DNA of 64,000 nucleotides from Beroe forskalii (Eukaryota; Ctenophora; Nuda; Beroida; Beroidae), in the NCBI GenBank assembly GCA_011033025.1, contig WFMF01000246.1, positions 1-64,000 of the forward strand. The letters are read 5' to 3'. This document shows positions 1 to 12,200 of the stretch, piece by piece; within the stretch, counting starts at the first letter, position 1; every line of letters begins with the position of its first letter. The notes under the pieces are model-generated. The model worked only from the letters and a program-made list of their open reading frames with translations, was not told the origin of the DNA and ran no database searches. Made by a program: the position numbers and the translations under genes.

Positions 1-119
1 CATATTTTTGCCTTGTCAATCATTTTATTATTCATCTCCTATCTCAAATCAGTTTGTATGAAGTAGTGTATTGAACTTTAAAACTGTGTGAGATTTTATT
101 TCATTATTGGGAATTTGAT

Positions 120-977
120 GCTTCACTGATGGTGAGACGAAATCCATTGAAATTGTCTTTCATTTTGGCATCCCATCTATTCTTGGTGCAATTCTATTCA
201 ATATCTATATTTGATATATCTACAAGGCAATAAACTCTATCCAGTTCAATGGTCATGGATTTGCTGATGAATACATAATCCGCAAGTCTTTAAAACCAAA
301 TGGAGCATATTAGATCATGGCAACTGACATGAGTGCCCACTACCTTCAGCTAAATCCTGGCGAAACAGAGATTATTCTAATTGGAAGGAACAGTTTAGTC
401 CTCTGTCCTATCAAAACCTGAAATTAATGGACTTTCTCTTACTCCTAAGGTCTGTGTGGGACTCATTTCTACTGTGAAGAACTAGGGAATCTTCTTGGAC
501 TCATCTCTTGTATATACTCCTCATAAAGATAAACTCAAAGTAAAAGCCTCAGAAAACTTGCCAAGAAAATTTGCTAAGACAAGATCTTTTCTTTCTCAGA
601 AGAAAAATGTTGCAACAATACCAAGCTGTAGTTATCTTTTTTCTTGACTAGAGCATAGAAAACATAGAAAACCAAGCTTATGCAATCATCCTTAATCTGA
701 AAAAGAGTGTATCTGAGAATTTCAAATCTTCTCACCGGCTAAAAGTACTTTGCTTTCAGAGAGAATCGAATTTAAGTTCTTATCAACTATTCACAAAAAC
801 ATGACAAGGCACCAGTGGGATTCACTGATTCAGGGCATTTGTTTGTTGTACCCAAAGAATAAAGATTTGGAACAACTTGCCATTGAAGTTAAACTCAAAT
901 CATGCTCATACCATGAAGGAATTTTAAACTCATTTGAAACATATTTATTAACTGGATCATATTATTATTTCTCATAA
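120..977 (+). mobile_element. Decayed non-LTR retrotransposon (LINE) reverse-transcriptase 3' half
   Basis: Read in shifting plus-strand frames, the DNA gives fragments typical of the end of a CR1/L2/jockey-like reverse transcriptase: a PSILGAILF-like block near 170-200, a degenerate active-site block (GHGFADE) near 255, LQLNPGETEI near 350 and a closing IEFKFLSTIHK...FETYL block at 760-950. Stops and frameshifts interrupt it throughout; only the last 75 codons (750-977) stay open. It is a dead copy. The clade is a guess from the LNPGKTE-like motif; the family order of motifs is what I see. Confidence 0.6.
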
Positions 978-1002
978 GTCATAATGTGCCATGTATGTTC
1001 AT

Positions 1003-1510
1003 TTTGTCAGGCGTTGCCTGACCCCCTCGCGTCAGTCAATGTTCATTCATCTAGTTTTTGTCACAAAGTCACAAACTAATTGATAATTATGTTGCTAAAC
1101 ACATATACCCCTGTTATCGTCGCGCGCGTACACACACCTATGCGGGCTTAGAAAGTGAGCATGGCAAGTGTTGCAAAAGGGCCAAAATTGTTGTTGGCCG
1201 TTGACCCTCGTGAAAATTCAGCACTGCGCGCGGGTTCTCAGCGGGTCGAACACTCGGACGTGATAATGCCCGACAATCTGACGCCAGGCTCAATGTTGCC
1301 CTTCCCCTCAACCAGGGATGTCAATACGTGACGCTTGCCGCGCACTCTGACTCTGTGCGCGTAACCATGAACCAGGGCCCTGGTATAGGGCCGGGCAAGC
1401 CCGTATAGGTGTGTGCACTGTACGGTACGCGCCGCGCTCCCTGTTCTGAGGGAGCACGGCGCGCGCCGCGGCGCCTTCGGGACGGACATCGCCTTCGGGA
1501 CGGACATCGC
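1003..1510. repeat. GC-rich dispersed repeat, copy 1
   Basis: A CpG-rich stretch in AT-rich surroundings. It starts with a TCAGGCGTTGCCTGACC end, contains acacacctatgcgggcttag, and ends near a tandem doublet of cgccttcgggacggacat. The same end and the same internal motif recur in reverse orientation at 22,590-23,205, so this is a dispersed element. The overlapping minus-strand open frames look like chance products of high GC content. Confidence 0.5.
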
Positions 1511-2229
1511 CAGGCAATAAGACCAAAGACTAAAGTATAATTGACACGAGTTTAATGATTTTATGGAAGCTTTCGTATAGCATATGAAGGAAACAGGAAA
1601 TGTAATATAAAAGCCAAAGTATCGTATATCAATATGCGGAAATAAAAACATTTTAAAGACATTTTTACAGTCAAACATCAGTAAACTATAATACCAAAAA
1701 GGATCGCACAGGATGAATGAGCATGCATGCAGCAGTTTAAATATTTCAAATACCTCGATCCTCATCGTATATTTTGACTCATTGTAGCTGTAGTGCAATT
1801 GCAGAGTATAAATTTGCCAATATATCAAATGACATATTGGCAAATAGCTTCGAGTTCGCTACGACTGTTCACACAAGACTCATTACTCAATAATACCTTA
1901 TCATATCTTATCTGCTTTAAATTCCTATTATTCAATTAAATAATTACATAAAATTCAAACTCTCCCATTGACCTTATTTCGGAAGGAAGAAACTTAATGA
2001 TTTCATTGCCGCTTTGAGAGGTCTATCCGAGAAACGCTTCATCTAGGCCGGTGACTTGAAGCCCCGAAAATCGCATAATTAATAACATAACTTTACGTAA
2101 TATAGGTCTATTTTAATCTACAAAACACAGTACTGAGTACTGAGTACAAAGTTGCAGTGATTCGATCATGTCATGTCTTTGTGTTTTTAAATCATGTCTC
2201 ACTAATTGTTGAAAGCAGTACAAAGGTAA
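1511..2229. other. No gene seen; last part of the TLDc gene's downstream flank
   Basis: AT-rich sequence without splice-bounded open frames or clear repeats. Confidence 0.4.
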
Positions 2230-2402
2230 GGTGGTTTCATCGTTCCGCGTCGATCAAATGGATTGATCAAATGAAAAACGCGCACAACACACTTTTATGA
2301 AGAAATCAGCGCAAAAAAGCAGGCGCGCGCGATTGTGTGCGTTTTTCATTTGATCAGTTCATTCGATCGACGCGTAACGATGCAGGTGCCTAACCATTCC
2401 CT
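2230..2402. mobile_element. MITE, family with CATCGTTCCGCGTCGATCAAAT ends, copy 1
   Basis: Inverted ends catcgttccgcgtcgatcaa and ttgatc...cgcgtaacgatg face each other; inside each is a second inverted motif tgatcaaatgaaaaa. The same structure is found at 21,116-21,276 in opposite orientation, with both flanking shoulders (ggtggttt and aggcacctg) conserved, so the element is about 165 bp long. There is no coding capacity; it must be moved in trans if it is a transposon. Confidence 0.7.
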
Positions 2403-3274
2403 GTCCCAGCATTTCATGCTGACTGCAGAAATTACAATAGGAAGGTGCATCGCAACATTTTTACCAAGGTTTCAGTTCCTTGTTTAACGAGCCGTTCAGC
2501 AAGGACATCCACCGCAGTAAGCCAGGCAAGACACGTAGGTCGAAGGGTCTCCCTCTCTCCAGACTCCACTCCTGCATTACAATTATCACCACATAAGTGT
2601 TCTAATGACACAGAACCACTTCCTTTTCCATCCAGTATATCGCATACTATTCATAGAGAAAATATCCGCAGCATTTAATTTGAAAAGTTATAAGATTAAG
2701 AGCGGCGCAGCTTTGGGCAGGGAACAATGCAATTCATAGCAATACTGTTCAGAGATCGTTTAAATATCGCGTAATCAATTTTTGGCCGATTTTAACCCCT
2801 CCCCCTCGTAATCAAGTTAACAGTAGTAGTATTCATTACAAAAACATGTAACGTAATCATTTGGAACCCCCTCCCCCTTAACTTGGTGATTACGTAATAT
2901 TTGAACGATCCCTAAAAGCCCCATATCTATAATTGTAATGAACGATTCGGATTGCTACCAATAGGATCACTGAAGTTTCTATGCTTAATCAAAAAGCTCT
3001 TTAATGTGTTACTGTCCATTCTTGGCAAATAAAAAAGAGGTATCAGCCTTTTTACATTCTGAATCATCCTTGTGTATTTTTTCTTTAACTGAGCAAACCA
3101 GTCAGAATAATGTTCTCAGTTTCGTCATATTACAAAATCTAACACGTCCATTCTATTACATACAATATAAATTTACCTGTATCATTATAAATTTTGCAGA
3201 TGAGTAGAATACTGATTTTATATAAAACGCTGTTGTCTTTCACCAAAAAATCCAAAATAGCACGAAACTGTCAC
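2403..3274. other. Flank of TLDc gene; nothing recognised
   Basis: Probably the 3' untranslated region and downstream flank of the minus-strand TLDc gene. At 2,760-2,910 a taatcaa...ccctccccct pattern appears twice in opposite orientation (a short inverted repeat). Confidence 0.35.
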
Positions 3275-6200
3275 TCAACTTCCATCGTGGAAACTCCAGA
3301 GTTCGAGACCAAAGACTTTGAAATGGTCGCTGGAACTGAGGACAGGATTGTCGAACGTCTCGCAGGGCTGCGTAGTCCCAGAGAGTAGATCCTCGTCCAA
3401 CCAGAGCCCGAACACCCCGCTGAGGGGTAACAGGTGTTAAGAACTCGAAGAAGTTTAAACGGAATTACTGATACGAAAGAATTGTAATCTCGAAAATCTT
3501 GTGACTATCGTCATCAGCTGAGAGTGAAGTATGGAGCGGTGGTAGGTAGCGACGGGAGGGAGCTGTTCATGACTCGTCAAGGAAGGCGTGGAAGGAGTAA
3601 GAGGGGCATTTCATCACTCGTCAAGGAAGGCGTAGTAGGAGTAGGAGGGGCTGGTCATCACTCGTCAGGGAAGGCGTCGTAGGAGTAGGAGGGGCAGGTA
3701 ATCACTCGTCAAGGACGGCGTGGTAGGAGTAGGAGGGGCTGGACATCACTCGTCAAGGTGGCGTGGTGGGGGTAGGAGGGGCTGTTCATCACTCGTCAAG
3801 AAAAGCGTGGTAGGAGTTAGAGGGGCTGGTCATCACTCGTCAAGGAAGGTATGGTAGAAGGGGCTGTTCATCACTCGTTAAGGAAGGCGTGGTAGGATCA
3901 GGAGGGCTGGTCATCACTCGTCAAGGAAGGCGTGGTAGCAGTAGGAGGAGCTTTTCATCACTCGTCAAGGAAGGCGTGGTAGGAGCAGGAGGGGACTGAT
4001 CATCACTCGTCAAGGAGGGCGTGGTAGGATAAGGAGGCCTGGTCATCACTCGTCAAGGAAGGCGTGGTAGCAGTAGGAGGAGCTGGTCATCACTCGTCAA
4101 GGAAGGCGTGGTGGGATAAGGAGGGTCGGCCATCACTCGTCAAGGAGGGCGTGGTAGGATAAGGAGGGCTGGTTATCACTCGTCAAGGAAGGCGTGGTAG
4201 TAGTAGGACGAGCTGGGCATCACTCGTCAAGGAAGGCGTGGTAGGAGTAGGAGGGACTGTTCAATGTTCATCACTCGTCAAGGAGGGCGTGGTAGGAGCA
4301 GGAGGGGGCTGGTCATCACTCGTCAAAGAAGGCGTGGTAGGAGTAGGAGGGGCTGGTCATCACTCGTCAAGGAGGGCGTGGTAGGATAAGGAGGGGCTGG
4401 TCATCACTCGTCAGGGAAGGCGTGGTAGGAGTAGGAGGGGCAGGTAATCACTCGTCAAGGACGGCGTGGTAGGAGTAGGAGGGGCTGGACATCACTCGTC
4501 AAGGTGGCGTGGTGGGGTAGGAGGGGCTGTTCATCACTAGTCAAGAAAAGCGTGGTAGGAGTTAGAGGGGCTGGTCATCACTCGTCAAGGAAGGCATGGT
4601 AGAAGGGGTTGGTCATCACTCGTAAAGGAAGGCGTGGTAGGATCAGGAGGGCTGGTCATCACTCGTCAAGAAAGGCGTGGTAGCAGTAGGAGGAGCTGGT
4701 CATCACTCGTCAAGGAAGGCGTGGTAGGAGCAGGAGGGGGCTGGTCATCACTCGTCAAGGAGGGCGTTCTAGGATAAGGAGGGCTTGTCATCACTCGTCA
4801 AGGAAGGCGTGGTAGCAGTAGGAGGAGCTGGTCATCACTCGTCATTGAAGGCGTGGTAGGAGTAGGAGGGGCTGGTCATCATTCGTCAAGGAAGGCGTAG
4901 TAGGAGTAGGAGTGGTCAACAAATGTAATGAATAATGACTCCACCCGCAGTGGGGGGCTTTATATATGTGCCTGTTGACACCCAATCAACATGACGAATG
5001 CCCGCATTCCACATTCCAACCATATGACGTTGACACCATTCGTAGCTCATGACGTATGACGTATTTTGATTCGTACGTATTCCACATTCCATCCCTTGTG
5101 ACGTTGACACCATTCGTATCTCATGACGTATGACGAATTTTGATTCGTACGCATTCCACATTCCATCCCTTATGACGTTGACACCATTTGTATCTCATGA
5201 CGTATGACGTATTATGGATCGAAAGTATCCAGCCCTATAACGTTGACACCATTCGTATCTCATGACTTTTTTTTGGAATTTTGGATCGCCCGCATTCCAC
5301 ATTCCATCCCTGATGACGTTGACGAGAGAGAAAGAGATAGTTCTTGAAGAAAAAAACTGAATAAATTCAAAGAGCTAAGGTTGAATGGACAGTGCCCCTC
5401 AACCAACGTTTTGCTTTCGAACTATCATTCAAAATAATGGCAAAATGCAGCTAGATAGATAGAGCCGGCCATGCAATGCATGGCGCGCGCCGCAATAATT
5501 ATGATCAGAGCGCAAGTACTGCCACATCAAAATCTCCGCGCCTTCCGTTTAAATCACCAAATTCTGCGATTCACAGTAGATGTTCTAGCCCAAAATTGTC
5601 ATGATTCTACATGTGGATTTACCTATTGATCCTCGACAAAGCATGCGGCGCGTGCCGTAGGAAACGCAAAAAAGCTCCTACTATTTTCCAAGAATATCTG
5701 CAAATGATATCATGATACGGGTAAGGTTTCATCCAATCAAGCAGGCGACTCGGCATGATCTATTACCCACTTCACTCTGTGATAATTACGTCCTAAAACT
5801 TAGGATGTGATATCAAGCAGACATAATGCAAGCCACAAGGAGACATAGAGGATACTTTAATTCACGGATTACTGGGAAATCCATGACAATAATGAAGAGG
5901 AACCCCCATGTAGATCATGACGATTCCATGACAATTCTGCTAGAACATCTACTCGCGATTCAAAACGTTATTGGACACAAAATGTAATTGAGCACAAGCC
6001 ACTATTATAAGTCATAACCTCCAATGAGCATTTGGCATCGTTTCAATGTACATACATTAGCTTTAACTTATCATTACTAGCATGTATGGGGGAAGGATGC
6101 AATAGTCAGGTACTAAGAAAGTCAAGTGTTTGGTCGAACTATTGAACAAATATTGGATTAAGCGTAGGAATGGCACCTAAGGGCATATGTTCGTTCGTCA

Positions 6201-9200
6201 TCAGTACAAGAATCACTAATCATATGAGCTCATAGACGAACAAGTACAATCCAGATGGATAAATTAGCTTCTAACTTTCTAATACCAACAACCAAAGTGA
6301 TTGGCACTGCACCAATGAAGGACTGGAATCCAAGCATCATTAATGCGTATTGATTGGAATCTACCAGTACTGTTTTGAATACGATAAACTGGTAGTTTTC
6401 ACGACTTTTCGCATGGATATTATGCATGCTTATGCACAACTATCTTTGTGCTCACCTACTAAGACCCGTTCTAGACAGGGAATTTTGAGGAGCTATTGCT
6501 CAAGCAATTGCTCGAGCAAGCCTTCTAGAATGGGGTTTTTCGCTTACCCGAGCTATTGCTCGAGCAATAGCTCGGGTAATAGTTGGAGGTATTACCCGGG
6601 CAATTGCTCGAGCAAGAGCTCGGGCAATCATTCCTGTCTAGAAAGCACTCTTACCCGGGCAATACCTTAGTACACTTAAGAACGGCGTCACTTAATTAGT
6701 GCGGTTTGGAAAAAACCGCACTAATTAAGTGTACAGTAATTAAGTGCGCATAAAATTAAGTGTATGCTAATTAAGTGAAAAATTTTATGAATTTTGCGTT
6801 TTTCCGATTTTGGTTTTTTTCGGGCATGAATTAATGAATCATGACCGTCAGCTAAAACTTCAATAGCTTAAAGAATGAAATTATTATGTTGCCTTTCTGA
6901 GATATGGACGGTCCAAACTACAACACTTCTGTACTGTAGTTTGTAGATTAAAATAATGGATATTACTACTTATTACTGTTGAAAATGTGTTTCTTGTCAT
7001 AATTGCAAAATTGTATATTGTTGGTCCTATGAATATGATGTCTCGCAATCAAGAGAAAAATTTCAAATTTTATTCATATTTACACATCGTTTTCGATCTC
7101 ATAAAAAACCGCACTAATAAAGTGCGCCGATCTTAAAGTGCGCGCAAATTACGTGATGCCGTTCTTAAGTGTACTAAGGTAGCTCTCACTGATACACGTG
7201 ACCCTGTCACGTGGATCGTATCATGACACAACGTGAAATAGGAAGCTCATTCATAGCTGATTTCAGTGTCTCAGTGATGCAATACCTGTCTAGAAAGTAA
7301 TGTTTGCCCAAACAATTGTTCGAGCAATAGCTCCTTGGACCTCCTGTCTAGAACAGGTCTTATATTGGCCATCACCTATTAGCCATCATTTCATTGCATA
7401 TTGTCCATATCAAACTGTCGAATACTCATATATAGAACTATTAATCGATCATCGGTTTAGACCTACAAACGCGCCATTAATTCTGACACCCTACTGTACA
7501 AGCGATAGGATGTAAAATCACATCGAGTTTTTCAGGCAGATTAAGTACACGAATGTAGTGCTGTACTGATTTTCACTGTTTTCGATGTGGCTTACTGAGG
7601 CAAGTAACTCATACACAATATGGTATATACCAGTAAAAAGTAACACCTGTTACTTGCTGCAACTTTTACTGAAATCGAATACATCCAAGTCTGAGCTGAT
7701 TTCCGGCAAAATTTAATTCCATTGACCGCAATGAATATATATTCTAACATTACTAAAAGAAAATATGTATTTTAGTATTTTGTACATGTACAAATTGATT
7801 CACATTTCATGTGTACGCGTACAGTTTAGTTTCACTTAAAATGTATCATGAAGACGTATTGAGAGAGACAATAAAAGTCTCAAGAGCTCTTTTATATTCG
7901 TTCTTTTAGCAGAACCGCAACAAACGAATAAAATTTGCGCAATCAGCTAACTATTTTAAGGCATGAAAATGACGTCATCATCATGAGCATTGTGCGACCA
8001 GTATATATTATGTTGCTCTTGATGAAAGCCCCCCAACCGAGAAATTTAAGATTTTAATTCTCTCTTTTTATACTGGAATTATGTATTCTTATAGGTGAGA
8101 TAAAACCGTAAACCCGGTTTCTATAATATGATGCTCCAAGCCGTTAATAGCTAATTTAGTAACGAAATTCAAAGATTGCCGTTGATAATTCAAATTGTGG
8201 TTACATGTTTACATGTGGTTACATGTAAACATGGATTCTCTGCTTCAGACCTATTTTCAAACGCTCATAGCAGCTAAACTTATAAGTTAGAGGAAGGGGG
8301 ATTTCCACATCACGCACTAAGATTTATAGAGTTAGCCAAAGTCAAAATTTAGCGTTAGGGGGACTTGAAGAGAAAAGCAATAAAATCTTCTCTCTTATTC
8401 TCGTGTAGATACTACATTACATTGAATGTTGTAAAGCTAACGCCATTTAACACCAGTAGTGCTAAAAATAGCGCACTTTTAACAAACTACAATTTATAGC
8501 GAAAAGGGCTGTTTTATTATTCACAATAGTATCATTAACTTCATTTTCATTATATGATAAAAAGTCATTTTCACTGCGTTCGACGATTTAGGGATAAACA
8601 CTAAAATCTATCGTTTTTAGCTTTCTATTTTGGGCGTCAGAATACTACAGAATTGCTACAGATGCAACTTACCATAATACCATACACCTAAGTACGCATC
8701 GCGAACGCTAAGTCACAGTTAAGAATAGGCCTGTTGACAAGCCTAGAATGTCAGAAATTCTACAGTTGGAATTTAGCAAATATGTCATATTGTTTATTGA
8801 AGATTCCGAAATACACAGACCTTCCAAATGTAAAATATGTGCTGATTTCAAGTGGGGGAAAGGGAGATCAAGTCGAAAAGCTCGAATTAAGTAATTATTG
8901 AATAGCAAGCTCCCCATCAATTAAATTTAAAATCAAATTGTTTGATTTATCGATAGAAGAAAATTGATTTAATCTATCTGGATTCTAATTTAAATCTAAT
9001 TGGGACCTAATTAAGCCAATTAACTAATTACCTGCCGCCTCCCATGATAATTCTATTGTTTTCTATCATCTGGCAGTAGCAGTTCTTATTAGACCACCGG
9101 TAGATGCCAAAGCTGAAACAACGAATATAAATAGAAACACGGCGGCCAGTAGAGTTCTTAGTCCAGGACGTAAGGTCCAAAAAATGCCATCCGTTAGCAA

Positions 9201-12200
9201 CCCGTGTTAAAAGCGATTTTTCGACGGTTACTAGGCCTTTAGACCATGTAGAATCGATCTAGCTCGGTCAAGACATCTGATCTCGATGGCGCCAAGTCGA
9301 TATTGACCACGCCCTTTTTTAAGGTTACGCGCAGGTACTCCAGTAGCTGAGGGCTGTGCAGTGTACTTTTCATTCTCCACGCAGTTTCTCAACGGTTTTT
9401 GTTAGTTTGAAACATAATAAAGAAATCCTAGGAGGTAACATTATGTGAATCGACGTCCTGAGGGGTCGTAGGGCCACGCCCATTTTTGCCCTCAGGCGGT
9501 AATATGAGACCTGATTATTTCGACTTCTGATGGTCATAGAGACTTCGGAATTGATTCAGGATGTCTATCTCATCGAGGGGAACAACTTTTTCTTTGGCAA
9601 CTTTTTTGTCAGATGATTAGTTAATTGGCCAATTAGCTAATTGGGTAATTTTCAAAAATTCGAAAAAACTTTTTTTGGCTTAAAATGATCAGAATTGCAT
9701 GAAACGTGGAAAAAAGTGGTTTTTAAGAATATTTAGAAAAATTTTTCACTTAAAAAATTTTCTGGACTTGGAAAAATTTTGAGCGAAAAAATTGAAATTT
9801 TCATTTTTGGGTCCTTAAATCTTTGTCCAACAATGTTTGGCTACTCGAAGGCACTGTTATTGCTTTTCACTGTTCTGACAGAATATTTTAACAGAAACTA
9901 CTGAAAGTGGGCTCTCTTCAAAACTGGTTTCAGAGCCAGGATCACCACTGTTGACAAGCAGCTGACAACCACTTATTGAATTGTGACGACTCAAACTATG
10001 GTGCTCAGCGAGCTGCCTCCACCGTCTACATGCAGAAGAAGGAGCTGAAGTGGAAAACTGACACAACTGAACTCCCCAAATGAGCATATTGCTGCTGATG
10101 CCTCCACCTGAAGCCATGTGCTGCTTCTCCTCTTCCCTTGCTACGCAACTTCGATTATAGCCAGATGGACCCACCAAGCTGCCCTGAAAGGAGAACCCCT
10201 GTTCTCGCCGGGACTTGGAACGGCTGGAACGCCCATCATCCTTATTACGAACTCTATCTCTGACAACAACTAGTGTCTCCTGATGTTGGATTCCGGTCAC
10301 ACTGAACTGAAACCAATGCTTCTGCCAAGGTGGACAGGGACTACAAGCGCGATCAATAGATCATGGATGACACTTGCAAGTCCTCACACGACCTCTACAG
10401 TCTACAAGCACCTATTCACCATCCATGGCTACTTCCCAGACGAATTGCCTTTTCTTCTTCTATGACTCCTCACTCCGTCCTGGCAAGACCTCAACCCTCT
10501 TCAAGCAACTCTTTGGGGAAGTTGACACCTGGTGACCCTCGCAACCCTCCTCCATCTCTCCATCCTCCTGTACTACGAGCTTTGCCCTAACCATGGCCCT
10601 GGTTACGTGCACGGAGTGCGCGGCGCAGCAAGCGACACACCTGGTTAGGGGAACTACGAGCTGACAATCTACAATGCTTTGGCCTTTCATCACCAGGAGT
10701 TGCTACTTCCTCTTTAAGCATCCCCCTTCAAGCAATATCTGCCGAGCAGATTAACCTCTGGATGAGTAGGTACCTGCAGATTGAGAACTCACCAATGAGA
10801 GCCTCAGGACTTCGCCAAGATTGGACTTTTTCTTCGTTCTAGTGGGTGATGCTGAGTGTGGAGGACACTCAAGTGCCCTCTTCCTGTATACATGGCTGCT
10901 TTCACCTCCCCAATTAAGCACAGTACTGCGAGACCATGGCCACTGGCCATGGTATTGATAATTGACAGCAAATGGCTGGCTATTGGGTAGTTGCTGATCC
11001 TACATTAAGCTTTGATAACGTGCCGTTATAAGTAGTTCATTCATACATGATACAACAACAAAATCTGTTGAAACTGTCATCAATATCAAGCTGCCTTTTG
11101 CGTACAAAGCAGCTATGGAGATGAATCCCAAAACCAAGCCCCACTACTTTTCCGATTCTTGGGCAAGGTTTTCTTTCTTTTGTTTTTTGGCTTCAGCTAT
11201 AGTTAATTGATCAATTCAAACTAATTTTATCATTCATCTTTCGCCGAATAGTCGCCACTCTTAGCTTGGCAGATCAGCAGTGTTCTGTCACTGGGGTCTG
11301 CTGATTCCAAATTTGGCTGAAGATAAGTAGTGTGTGAGAGGTTCCAATCTAGGTAGGCTCAAAGTAGGAGGTTAGCGCTGCCATGTTTGCAGAGAGAAAG
11401 GGCATGGGCGTCCTTCACACTCAGCATCGCCCAATAGAACGAAGGAAATGACCCCAATCTTGGTGAAGTCTTGAGCCCTCATTTGTGAGTTCTCAATCTA
11501 GTACCTACTCATCCAGAAGTTCTGCTCGGCAGATATTGCTTGAAGGGGGATGCTTAAAGAGGAAGTAGCAACTCCTGGTGATAAAAGGCCAAAGCATTGT
11601 AGATTGTCAGCTCGTAGTTCCCCTAACCAGGTGTGTCGCTTGCTGCGCCGCGCACTCCGTGCACGTAACCAGGGCCATGGTTAGGGCAAAGCTCGTAGTA
11701 CAGGAGGATGGAGAGATGGGGGAGGGTTGCGAGTGTCACCAGGAGTCAACTTCCCCAAAGAGTTGCTTGAATCAGGATTGTGGTCTTGCCAAATGCCAGG
11801 ACAGAGTGAGGAGTCAATATAAGAAGAAAAGGCAATTCGTCTGGGAAGTAGCCATGGATAGTGAATAGGTGCTTGTAGACTGTAGAGGTCGTGTGAGGAC
11901 TTGCAAGTGTCATCCATGATCCATTGATTGCGCTTGTAGTCCCTGTCCACCATGGCAGAAGCATTGGTTTCAGTTCAGTGTGACCGGAATCCAACATCAG
12001 GAGACACTAGTTGTTGTCAGAGATAGAGTTCGTAATAAGGATGATGGGCGTTCCAAGTCCCGGCGAGAACAGGGGTTTTCCTTGCAGGGCAGCTTGGCGG
12101 GTCCATCTGGCTATCCAAGTTGCGTAGCAAGGGAAGAGGAGAAGCAGCACATGGCTTCAGGTGGAGGCATCAGCAGCAATATGCTCATTTGGGGAGTTCA

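Noticed and set aside
1238..1843. 201-codon minus-strand frame as a gene
   Set aside because: Its GC-rich half lies in a dispersed repeat and the rest in AT-rich DNA; no domain and no splice logic.
3530..4915. CRISPR-like array of direct repeats
   Set aside because: Units are contiguous and all parts are repeated; there are no unique spacers, and the context is eukaryotic intron.
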